NCBI GenBank assembly: GCA_000437915.1
Contig: FR901000.1
Span: forward strand, 119,083-183,082
Length of the DNA stretch: 64,000 bases
Direction of reading: 5' to 3'
Source: Subdoligranulum sp. CAG:314
GTDB lineage: Bacteria > Bacillota > Clostridia > Christensenellales > CAG-314
Shown here: positions 32,194-40,378 of the stretch, piece by piece
How positions within the stretch are numbered: the first letter of the stretch is position 1
How the letters are laid out: every line of letters starts with the position of its first letter
The notes under the pieces: model-generated
Seen by the model: only the letters and a program-made list of their open reading frames with translations
Databases searched by the model: none
Told to the model about the DNA's origin: nothing
Translations under genes and position numbers: made by a program

Positions 32194-34028
32194 GACAAAT
32201 TCAAACCGTAAGCGGCAATCAGCTCATTGTATACTCTGTCCACAAGCTCCTGCGAAGCGTCCCAGACGGAAATTTCCTCAACCGCTTTTGCGTACGCTTC
32301 TTCGCCCGAACCGTAAAATTCATTTTCTCTTATCAGAGCGAGCAGCTTGTTCACCCGTGCGTAATCCGCAAACTCGGCAAAGTCCGAGCCGGAGCCGCCC
32401 GTAGAGTCTCCGCCGCCCACGTCGCGCCCCAGCGCAAGCGTAAAGCATACGCGCACCACGTCGCCGTCCTGCGGAAAATAATCGGCAAAGCCGTAGTTGG
32501 GAAAGGAGCCGTTGACGCTGTACATCCAACCCGAGCCGCTTGTGTAATCGAATTCTCCGAGACTGTACCTGCCGTCGTCGTCTTTTTGCAGAGTATAAGA
32601 AAAAACTTCCAGACGCTCCGCAAGTCCGTCGGCGATTCTGTTTCCGTCCAGGTCAAGTCCCTTTATCGACGCCAGATAAAAGCCCGAATCAAGCTCGCCC
32701 GTATATCGGTATTCAAGCCCGTAAGCGCTCAGCAGACGCGTCAGCGTCACGGAAAAGGGTTCGCCGTCGAAAACCGTGAGCAGCATGGGTTCGATAAAAT
32801 ATCCGCAGCCTACGGTAAAGCCTTCGAGCGAAAAGACGACCTCTCCTATTTCGCCGTCGGCGCCCGCGCCGACATAGGTCATTCTGAACGTCTGCACGGT
32901 CTGCCTGCCGAAAGCCTCCGCAACGACGCGGAACAAAAACGCTTTTCCCTTGCAGCCCTCAAAAACGCCAGCCTCGAAATTTATACGATAGCTTGTCTTT
33001 TCGGAATCCGACCACACCTTCTTCAAATCGGATTGTCCCAACGCTACGAAGTCGTCCCGCCCGTCGTCGGCGTCCATATCCGCGAAAAACGACAGAGAGT
33101 TGTCGGGCAGCTTTGCTCCCAAAGCGTCCTCCGCCGTCACCTCGAAGGTAAAAACGCTGCCCTTGTATTCCTTGCCTTCCTCCAACGAAAGCCTTTCAAA
33201 GCGCGGAGGCGCGTCGGAATACCGCACCGAAAACAGCTCGGTTTTTTGCATGGAGCCGCTGCGCGCGGTTACGCGCACCTCGTACTCCCCCGCCTGCGGC
33301 ATAACGAGAAGATAATTCCCGTCATTTGGAGAAAGAACATCTCCGTTGACCGTCACCTCCGTTTCGCAGGCAACCTTGCCGTAAGTCGTTCTCACCGCAA
33401 AGCTCAATGTGTCCGACGCCGTGTCCTGAGAGACAAGCGTCGTATTCACCTTGAATCCCTCGTAAAAAACCGTCTCCGTCAAGGTTGACGCGGCGTCGCC
33501 GCTCCTTGCGCTCAGAACAAACTCGTGCTGCTTGTTTTCGGTAAGCTTAAACTCGTATTTTCCGTCTGAAACGGGACTGATAAGCTTTCCGTCGGCCGTC
33601 ACCGTCAGCGCACAGCTCTCGTCGTTGCAATAGGCGGCGGCGGAAAAATAAAGCACGTCGTCACGTATCACGCGCTCGGACAAATCCGTACGCACAACAA
33701 AATCCGCCCTGTAAACAATGTTGTAGCTGCGCGTCTCCTTTTTGGAGCCCTTTTTCGCGGTGAGCAGCACGGCATTGTCACCCTCGTTCAGATATACGGT
33801 AAATCTTGTCCCGTCGCTCTTTGCCGTTATTCCGTTGCAGCGCACTTCTATCTCGCATCCGACTCCGCCGCAGGTGGCAGTGGCTCCGAAGGAGTACTGC
33901 GGAGCGCTTACAACCAGTCCGTCGACAATATCGGTTGCAAAGACAAAGGCGCTCCCGCATGCGGCGGCAATACACAGCACGGCGGCAAGAACAACGGCAA
34001 TGGACAGGATTTTAATTGCTTTTTTCAT
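32190..34028 (-). CDS. DUF4430 lipoprotein with tandem beta-sandwich domains
   Basis: A 612-residue lipoprotein (lipobox IAAAC, Cys at about 24). Residues about 30-290 form three cadherin- or Ig-like repeats of about 80 residues, each with a FxVxLNEGDNAVxLTAxxGS-type motif. A further beta region covers about 290-400. DUF4430 covers about 405-560 and ends with GSGWMYSVNGSFPNYGFADY and QDGDVVRVCFTLALGRDVGG, closely matching the small DUF4430 protein two genes downstream. A helical tail of about 45 residues ends the protein. It should be displayed on the membrane surface. Cobalamin capture is inferred from fold family, riboswitch and transporter. Confidence 0.82.
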   Translation of the reverse strand: MKKAIKILSIAVVLAAVLCIAAACGSAFVFATDIVDGLVVSAPQYSFGATATCGGVGCEIEVRCNGITAKSDGTRFTVYLNEGDNAVLLTAKKGSKKETRSYNIVYRADFVVRTDLSERVIRDDVLYFSAAAYCNDESCALTVTADGKLISPVSDGKYEFKLTENKQHEFVLSARSGDAASTLTETVFYEGFKVNTTLVSQDTASDTLSFAVRTTYGKVACETEVTVNGDVLSPNDGNYLLVMPQAGEYEVRVTARSGSMQKTELFSVRYSDAPPRFERLSLEEGKEYKGSVFTFEVTAEDALGAKLPDNSLSFFADMDADDGRDDFVALGQSDLKKVWSDSEKTSYRINFEAGVFEGCKGKAFLFRVVAEAFGRQTVQTFRMTYVGAGADGEIGEVVFSLEGFTVGCGYFIEPMLLTVFDGEPFSVTLTRLLSAYGLEYRYTGELDSGFYLASIKGLDLDGNRIADGLAERLEVFSYTLQKDDDGRYSLGEFDYTSGSGWMYSVNGSFPNYGFADYFPQDGDVVRVCFTLALGRDVGGGDSTGGSGSDFAEFADYARVNKLLALIRENEFYGSGEEAYAKAVEEISVWDASQELVDRVYNELIAAYGLNLS

Positions 34029-34030
34029 GC

Positions 34031-36454
34031 TCAGGCAACGTCGACGTTTTTGAACTCGACTCTTGCTATTTCGTTCCCGTTTTCGTCCGAAAGCGTCGCG
34101 ACAAAGGTAAACGCGTCGAAAATCATCATGTACTTGCTGCTTATATCGCTATAAGACACCTTGACCGTTATCACTCCGTTTTCTTCGGAAACAACGGTAA
34201 AAGGAACGGTGTACTCAGTTCCCCAGGACGCAACCATTTTCAAGGTCAGCCTGTCGGAAGAAATAGGCGCTCCAGACGAATCCTTCGCCGTAATCGTAAG
34301 AGTAATATCGCCGCTTATTTTGTCCCCGTCGGCAATACCGGCGACGGAAAACTGCGGCGGCGCGATATAAATCATTTCATACTCCTCGCGCAGAGTTTCG
34401 TCCTGAGACACGCTGAACGAAACAGCCAGCTTGAAATTGTCCTCCACCTCGTACCACATCGTCAAAAGATTGTCAAAGTCAAGCGCTATTTCCGCAACGG
34501 TGTCATTTGCGGAATAAGTAACGGTATAATTGAAGCCCTCGCTGAGAGTAGTAAAGTTAGGCGCAGACATTCCGCAGTCAACCGCTATTGAAAGCCTGTC
34601 CTTGACCGAAACCGCGTTGCCGTCCGCATCCTTTACCGTGACGGTAAAGGTCGAGCCGTCCGTTTCTCTGTTAAGCCCGTCTTTTTTGAGAGAGCTTTCT
34701 ATTTGCAGCTGCTCGGTTTTTTCCACCGCAAAGCTCCACGATTTTTCGGCGTTGTTCTTTTCGACGCAAACCGCCGTTACAACTATTTCGTTTTCGCCGA
34801 GCGCTAGGCTTACCGAACAGTTTTTGCCGTCAACCGTGCCGTTTGTCTGCGCGGTATTGTTGTAAACGGAAATCTGACAGTCATATTCGCCGTAATTTAC
34901 GCTCGCCGTAAATTCCAGCGTCGTCTTTGCGGTTGTCATTTCGTCGGCAATGCCGACGAAAGTTTCCTCGAAGAAGTAATACTTTTCGCCGTAAGAAACG
35001 GTCGCCGAGCCGTTCCAGCCGCGCCCTAGCTCGCAGAGAGTTCCGTCCTGATAATAACCCCGTTCGTCGAAAGAAACGGCAACGGTCGCCTGCTCGGCTA
35101 TGCCGGCGAAAGCGTTGAAGCCGATAAAGGACAAACTGCAAGCTTCGAGATTGACCGATTCAAGAAGAACGGCGTTTTCAAAAGCTCTGCCCCAGATTCT
35201 TTGGAGCGAAGCAGGGGCGGTGTATTCCTTAACGCCGCACGCCGCGGGAAAATTGATTAGCTGCGTTTTGTCCGCAGTATACATAATGCCGCCGTCCGAG
35301 GTAAAATAAGGGTTTAGCCCGTCGATTTCGATGCTCTCCAAAGCGTCGCAGTCGCCGAACATATCGGCATTTTCGCTTTCAAGATAGGTGCTGTAACCGC
35401 CTATGTATCTTAGCGAATAGGGCAAGGACACTTTTTTTAGCGACGAACACAGCTTGAACGCGTCCCTCTCGATGCTTTGAAGCGACTCGCACTCGGAAAG
35501 GTCGATTTCCGTCAGTTGAGTTTGATACTCGAAGCATTTCTGCCCGATAAATTCCAAAGATACGCAGCCCGAAAAGTCAACCGTTTTGAGTTTTGTATCC
35601 ATTGCGGGATACCTGCCGACAAAAGCAGAGCTTGAAACGGTGGTGAGCTTGCTCAGACCTTTTAAAGAAACAAATTCAAGCTCGCCGCAGTTTGAAAAGG
35701 CAGAGCTGCCTATTGTTTCCAATTCGACGGCGCCGTCAAGATAAACCTTTTTTACGTCGGAATAAGAAAAAGCATAGGCGCCTATTTCCGTGATTTTGTT
35801 GCCCTCCGCGTCCGTCGCGGGCAATACGACTATGTCGCCGTCAAAGCCGTCGGCAAGACCGCTCAACTTCACCTTTCCCTCTTCCTCCGTCTGCGAAAAT
35901 TCAAACATTTCCGCAGGAGTGAAATTCATCTCGTACCGAGCGGTAAAGGTAAGCGGCTGCGTAACTGCCACGTTTGCGTCCGCCGCATAATCCGTCGAGC
36001 CGCTTTTCCACCCGACAAAGCTATACAGGTCCGAATCCGACGGCTCCGCGACGTAATCCGAAAGCGCCAGCGTATAACCGTGCTCCGCCTTCAAACTGTC
36101 CGCGCCCGTCATTTTGCCTTCTCCCGCGTCGAAAACGACGTCGTAGCTTTTTAAGGTATAATGCGCGACAAGCGTGATGTCCCCTTTGATTATTATCGAG
36201 TCGGAGGCGGAGTATTCGACGGAGCCGGCGCTCCACCCCTTGAAATCATACCCCTCCTTTTGCGGAGCATAATTTTCGAGTTGCAGCACGCTGTCCTCCT
36301 CGACTTCAAGCCCCGCGCTCAAATCGCGCCCCTCCACAACGCCGCCGTCAAGCTCGAACGTGACGCTGTAAACCTTAGGCTCGCCGTCGCAGGCGGCAAA
36401 AACCATAAGCGCCGCGACAAGGCACAAAACAATCAGCAAAATTTTTTTCTTCAT
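34031..36454 (-). CDS. InlB/LRR surface lipoprotein, first gene of the cobalamin-riboswitch operon
   Basis: An 807-residue lipoprotein. I start at the ATG at 36454, with AAAGGAG 8 bases upstream and a signal peptide ending VFAAC (Cys about 22); the open frame upstream is riboswitch. Two InlB-like repeats lie at about 28-165 (GYDFKGWSAGSVEYSASDS; SFVGWKSGSTDYAADANV). LRR_5 units span about 190-460 (ITEIGAYAFSYSDVKKVYLD). Ig-like beta domains fill about 500-807 and resemble the repeats of the next lipoprotein. Unlike the other giant LRR proteins here it is controlled by a cobalamin riboswitch, so it probably belongs to corrinoid capture, perhaps binding a host or microbial B12 carrier. Confidence 0.88.
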   Translation of the reverse strand: MKKKILLIVLCLVAALMVFAACDGEPKVYSVTFELDGGVVEGRDLSAGLEVEEDSVLQLENYAPQKEGYDFKGWSAGSVEYSASDSIIIKGDITLVAHYTLKSYDVVFDAGEGKMTGADSLKAEHGYTLALSDYVAEPSDSDLYSFVGWKSGSTDYAADANVAVTQPLTFTARYEMNFTPAEMFEFSQTEEEGKVKLSGLADGFDGDIVVLPATDAEGNKITEIGAYAFSYSDVKKVYLDGAVELETIGSSAFSNCGELEFVSLKGLSKLTTVSSSAFVGRYPAMDTKLKTVDFSGCVSLEFIGQKCFEYQTQLTEIDLSECESLQSIERDAFKLCSSLKKVSLPYSLRYIGGYSTYLESENADMFGDCDALESIEIDGLNPYFTSDGGIMYTADKTQLINFPAACGVKEYTAPASLQRIWGRAFENAVLLESVNLEACSLSFIGFNAFAGIAEQATVAVSFDERGYYQDGTLCELGRGWNGSATVSYGEKYYFFEETFVGIADEMTTAKTTLEFTASVNYGEYDCQISVYNNTAQTNGTVDGKNCSVSLALGENEIVVTAVCVEKNNAEKSWSFAVEKTEQLQIESSLKKDGLNRETDGSTFTVTVKDADGNAVSVKDRLSIAVDCGMSAPNFTTLSEGFNYTVTYSANDTVAEIALDFDNLLTMWYEVEDNFKLAVSFSVSQDETLREEYEMIYIAPPQFSVAGIADGDKISGDITLTITAKDSSGAPISSDRLTLKMVASWGTEYTVPFTVVSEENGVITVKVSYSDISSKYMMIFDAFTFVATLSDENGNEIARVEFKNVDVA

Positions 36455-36545
36455 GAGTTCATCTCCTTTTATCATTTTTTCCGCCTGTCGGCGGACGTTT
36501 GCGGAACGCAGGCAATACGAACGGGGACGGTATTTAAACCGCTGC

Positions 36546-36573
36546 AAAAAAAATCTCCCGATTGTCCCGGGAG
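36546..36573 (-). terminator. Riboswitch-controlled transcription terminator
   Basis: On the minus strand CTCCCG-GGACAAT-CGGGAG plus A and a run of eight T lies between the cobalamin aptamer and the first gene. Ligand-induced termination would switch the operon off when B12 is plentiful. Confidence 0.85.
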
Positions 36574-36654
36574 AGTCTGCATACACGACAAAAGGAAACA
36601 TGAAAAATGCTCCTTGATGCTGTGGCTGACATCCTTCTTTCGCCCAAGAATGTA

Positions 36655-36800
36655 TTACCTTTTGGCAATAAGGCAGGTCTCCCGACTTATGGCGACTGTG
36701 CGCCAAATACGGTAATGGCTGTTGCGACGGATTCTCACCGCTCTTCCCGCTGTTGACCGCTTGACAAGCGTCGTTGCTTGACTTCGGAACCAAATTGCTT
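36655..36800 (-). ncRNA. Cobalamin riboswitch
   Basis: The minus strand carries the core of a class I/II cobalamin aptamer. GGGAAGAGCGGTGAGAATCC (36748-36729) matches the GGGAA-n-GGTGnAAaTCC core. GCAACAGCC follows. The B12 box AAGTCGGGAGACCTGCC (36689-36673) is almost exactly consensus. About 100 bases later comes a terminator (36573-36546), then the Shine-Dalgarno and ATG of the first gene. The exact 5' and 3' limits of the aptamer are approximate. It should repress the seven-gene operon when adenosyl- or other cobalamin is bound. Confidence 0.92.
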
Positions 36801-36814
36801 ATTCAATTGAGAGT

Positions 36815-36823
36815 ATTGTAGCA
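36815..36823 (-). promoter_or_regulatory. Extended -10 promoter of the cobalamin operon
   Basis: On the minus strand TGC-TACAAT (36823-36815) forms an extended -10 element just upstream of the riboswitch. The -35 region is poor. Confidence 0.5.
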
Positions 36824-36956
36824 CAGTTTTTCAAAACAGTACAGCGTTTTGAATAAAAATTTTTCCGAACATACGCGCGCGTCGAGAAAGCGTCCGCGTC
36901 TTTTTCAAGTACGCTCCGACGTAGAATCGAAAGGACGTTAACGCGTTTACAAAACA

Positions 36957-36980
36957 AAAGCGCCGCAAAAGCAGCGCTTT
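36957..36980 (-). terminator. Terminator after the SbcC-like gene
   Basis: AAAGCGC / GCGCTTT with a 10-base loop and T-rich tail on the minus strand, 30 bases beyond the stop at 37010. Confidence 0.6.
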
Positions 36981-37009
36981 GACACTCTGTAAAAAATTTT
37001 GCGGTGCGC

Positions 37010-40000
37010 TTACACTGCCGCGTACTCCACTTCAAGCAGGGAAAGCGCTTTGTTCAGTTTCAATCGGTTGCACACTATTCTTTCGTCCACAATCAGCCAA
37101 TTGCCCCTTTCTCCGTTGTGTGCGGGCTGAGCCAAAAGCAGACTCAGATATATCAGCAGTCTGTCCGTATTTTCTATGCCGGCAAGCTCTATCGCATTCT
37201 GTTCGGAATCGGAAAAAACAAGCTCGTTTTCAAAGCTTACGCCAAGACGCCCCTCCGACATGATTTTCAACAGCGAATCCGCATACGCAACCACGCTTTT
37301 GACCTTGTCGTAAATGATTGCCGAAGCAACCTTAGTTTCGTTGAACGCCTCCGTCAGACCGCCGAGTATTTCCGCCTCGTTGGCAGCCTGCGCCAGACTG
37401 ACTTTCAGCGCGCCCGTATTGACGAACACATTTAGCTCGTAGTCCAGCTTTTCTTCAAGCTCCGCCGCTTTGGCGTCGAGATTGGCAAGCCGTCTTTCGA
37501 GATGCGCCGCCCTTTCCGCCGCGCGGGGAATCTCTTTTTCTCGGGGCAGAAGCTCAAGCGCGCGCTTTTCAGTATCCGTCCTTTCGGTGAGTTTTTCAAA
37601 CAGATAATCGAAATTTTTTACGCCTCTGCGCGTCGCCTCTATATCCTCGTCGGAAAGGTCGGCTATCGCGCGTATCCACTCCTCGTTTCTGTCGGAGCTT
37701 TTGAGCATTTCCGACAGAGAACGCCTGCTTTCTTCCAGAGCCTTTTCCTTCACGTCGCAATCTATTTCGAGACAGCGCAGCTCTACGCGCTTGTCGAACA
37801 CCTGACGGCTGAGATTTTCCTTGCTGTCGAAAAGCATATTGCGCTCGCTCTCCACCTCCTCCAGCTCTCCCTCAAGCTCGGCAAGCCTTTCCTCTGTTTC
37901 GCCGCCGGCAAATTCCTCCGCCTTTTCGCCCGCAGCCACGATTTCTCTTTCGTTGGCGCGTATTTTTTGCAGCGTCTCTATGATAAGCTCCTGAATCCTC
38001 AGACGCTTGTTGTCAAGCTGGTCTATGGTGTCGAGAATTGTTTTGTGCTGTTTGTAGGACAGCGACAGCCTGTCTCCTATGTCCGCAAGCTCGTGCTTGA
38101 TTTGCTCGTTGGTCTGCATAATCACTTCCAGCCCGCCCTCGTCGGAAACGCTCCTGCGGTTGTCCGAAAGATAATTTAGGCGGGTCGTAAGCTCGGTCAG
38201 TCTGCCTTTCTTCTGTTCCAAATCGCGCTTCAAGGCTCTCAGCTCGGTCTCGTTTTTTACCACGTCCTCCTGAATACCCAGCAGATATCTCGTCGCGCCG
38301 TTTGTTTCCAGAGATTTCAGATATTGCTGTGTGGACTCCGCCTGATTCTGCGCCACAAGCTCCAAATATTTTCTGTTTATATTGCTTTTTTCCTGCCGCA
38401 GGGACTCTATTTCGGCGTTGTTTACGGCTATATGCCGCGAAATTTCCCCCATCGCGCCTTTGAGCATAGCCGACGCGCGCATTGCCTCCTGCCTGTCCAT
38501 AGTCCTGTTTGCCAGGTCGCTTTTGAGCCGCTCTATTTCAGGGTCGTCAAGCTGCGCGGGCAGCGCGGACATGACGGAAATATTGTCCGGCTCCTCTCGT
38601 CCCGCCAGCAACACCTGCCGCTTGAACTCCTCCTCCTTGGCAAACTGCTTTCTCACAAGAACGGTGGAAATGGACTCGCTCGATTGTTCAAGCCGCATTT
38701 CCTGAAAGCCGTTGTCCTCCAAGGCACGGCGGAAATTGTTGAGTTTTTCTTTAAGAGAGTCGTTTATAAGCGTCAGCTTGTCTATTTTCGCGTCGATAAC
38801 GCTTACTATCGCGTCCTTTGCCTTCAACGGCGCTACCGTGCTGTCAAGCGCCATAAGGCTGTTCAGCTGCTTGGTCTGTCCCGAAATGGTCAGCTCCTTG
38901 TCCGCTATGTCGCTTTCCCTCGCCGCAATTTCGGTTTGAAGTCTGTCCGTCTGCGCGCGGATTTCGGTAATCTTGACCTCGGCGCGCACGTTTTCCATCA
39001 GTTCCCCTATGCTCTGCTCGGGAATATTGAAAGACTCCATACTCTGTCTTATTTCGGCTATCGACTGCTCCACGTCGGCAAGATTGTTTTTGAGGTTTAC
39101 CTTTTTGGTTTCCAGCCTGTCAAGCTGCACGTTGAGCTTGCCCATGCTTTCGGTAAGCTCGTTGTTGCGCCTTTTCAGCTCCTCCGCCTTTTTCTGTTCG
39201 TCAATGGCGATTTCCATACGGGACTTTTTGGCGATAAGGGAATCCGCCTGCGCCTGCTTGGACACAAGCTGCTCCGTTATCGAAGCAAATTCGCCGTCCT
39301 GCCAATCTATTTCGCCTTTTAACGCTTGCCTTTTTTCTTTGAGAGCTTCAAGCGCCTGCTTCTCCGCGTCCAGACGGCGCATTCTTGCGACAAGCTCACA
39401 AGCCTCGTCGTATGCCGCAAGCTGTCCCCTTTTCAAATCTATGTAGTCCTTGTTTTCAAGCAGCTTTTCAAGCTTGGCGCTGTCGGAGGCGTATTCGGCG
39501 GCAAGAGCTCCCGCCGCTTTTTGACCGAACATATTGCGTTTAAGCTTTTCAAGCTCGGACGCCCTTTCCTCCCGCTCGGCAAGGTTTGCCTTGACGGCGG
39601 CGAACAGCTTTTCTATATTTTCCTTTGCGGAAAAGGGAATGTCCGCGTCAGCCATGCGCCTTGCGCGTTCCAAAGCCTGCCCGTGGCGTTCCTTCAAACC
39701 CGCAAAAACCTTTTCCCCCTCGTCGGCCGCCCTCAAAAGCCCGTCAAGGTCGGCAAAGCTCCTTGCGGAACCCTTTTTTACAAATTCCTTAAATCCGTCG
39801 GCGGAGGCAAAGCAATTTTGCGCAAGCTCCCGCAAGTCGCAGCCTGCAAGCCTGAAAAGCTCCTCGTTGACGCGCTTTTCGCGCGCTACGACCTCCGTCT
39901 TGCCGTCGCAGTCTTTTTCTTTCAGCGCGCGGCGGGTGACGCCCTCGGCGTTTGTAGTCGCGCTCAAAACGTACCGTTTGCCTTTAAGCTCAAACTCCAC

Positions 40001-40171
40001 CCACACGTCCTTAGCCGTTTCGTTCTCATCGCCCAACGCTCTGAGCAAACCGTCGTAAAGCTCGTTGGAGCCTTTTTTGAGTATATCGCGCGACGAAGCC
40101 GCGCGTTGAAAATCGAACACGCTTTTTTCCTTTTGACCTCTTGGCGCAAGGGCGATACCGTATATTTTCAT
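37010..40171 (-). CDS. SbcC/Rad50-like coiled-coil protein with a degenerate ATPase head
   Basis: A 1053-residue protein that is mostly coiled coil (about 150-900) with split end domains. The N-terminal part resembles SbcC/Rad50: KDVWVEFELKGKRYVLSATT, then LAQNCFASADGFKEFVKKGS, the equivalent of the LLPQGEFxxFLKA stretch. However, the Walker A loop (GxxGxGKS) expected at about 30-40 is absent; AASSRDILKKGSNELYDGLL stands there. The C-terminal end keeps a Walker B-like NWLIVDERIV but has no LSGG signature. ATP binding in the usual way therefore looks lost. The ATG at 40171 has GGAGG upstream. It is divergent from the dnaD- and dnaI-like genes. A role in DNA structure is possible but unproven. 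Confidence 0.7.
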   Translation of the reverse strand: MKIYGIALAPRGQKEKSVFDFQRAASSRDILKKGSNELYDGLLRALGDENETAKDVWVEFELKGKRYVLSATTNAEGVTRRALKEKDCDGKTEVVAREKRVNEELFRLAGCDLRELAQNCFASADGFKEFVKKGSARSFADLDGLLRAADEGEKVFAGLKERHGQALERARRMADADIPFSAKENIEKLFAAVKANLAEREERASELEKLKRNMFGQKAAGALAAEYASDSAKLEKLLENKDYIDLKRGQLAAYDEACELVARMRRLDAEKQALEALKEKRQALKGEIDWQDGEFASITEQLVSKQAQADSLIAKKSRMEIAIDEQKKAEELKRRNNELTESMGKLNVQLDRLETKKVNLKNNLADVEQSIAEIRQSMESFNIPEQSIGELMENVRAEVKITEIRAQTDRLQTEIAARESDIADKELTISGQTKQLNSLMALDSTVAPLKAKDAIVSVIDAKIDKLTLINDSLKEKLNNFRRALEDNGFQEMRLEQSSESISTVLVRKQFAKEEEFKRQVLLAGREEPDNISVMSALPAQLDDPEIERLKSDLANRTMDRQEAMRASAMLKGAMGEISRHIAVNNAEIESLRQEKSNINRKYLELVAQNQAESTQQYLKSLETNGATRYLLGIQEDVVKNETELRALKRDLEQKKGRLTELTTRLNYLSDNRRSVSDEGGLEVIMQTNEQIKHELADIGDRLSLSYKQHKTILDTIDQLDNKRLRIQELIIETLQKIRANEREIVAAGEKAEEFAGGETEERLAELEGELEEVESERNMLFDSKENLSRQVFDKRVELRCLEIDCDVKEKALEESRRSLSEMLKSSDRNEEWIRAIADLSDEDIEATRRGVKNFDYLFEKLTERTDTEKRALELLPREKEIPRAAERAAHLERRLANLDAKAAELEEKLDYELNVFVNTGALKVSLAQAANEAEILGGLTEAFNETKVASAIIYDKVKSVVAYADSLLKIMSEGRLGVSFENELVFSDSEQNAIELAGIENTDRLLIYLSLLLAQPAHNGERGNWLIVDERIVCNRLKLNKALSLLEVEYAAV

Positions 40172-40210
40172 GCTTTCCTCCGAGGGGAACACAAACTGCG
40201 TTCTGAATTT

Positions 40211-40239
40211 ATTATAATTTTATTGCTGAACTGTTTGAA
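40211..40239 (-). promoter_or_regulatory. Promoter of the SbcC-like gene
   Basis: On the minus strand TTCAAA (40239-40234), 17 bases and a perfect TATAAT (40216-40211), 40 bases before the ATG. Confidence 0.55.
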
Positions 40240-40378
40240 TTTTTACAAATGTGTGCTAAAATCTTCTTTACGGAAAAAAAGCTCCGCTTAAAGCAACGTT
40301 TTTCTTTTGTTTATTATACCACAGCTGAAAAATAAATCAAGCGGAATTTTCCATTTGACTATTAAGAGGTAATTGCTT

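Noticed and set aside
36455..36793. A 113-codon N-terminal extension of the lipoprotein at 34031-36454
   Set aside because: The extension would be the translated riboswitch and terminator. The ATG at 36454 has a good RBS and opens a lipoprotein signal peptide.
36799..37035. 78-codon minus-strand frame upstream of the cobalamin riboswitch
   Set aside because: It covers the riboswitch promoter and a terminator and has no RBS; composition is not protein-like.
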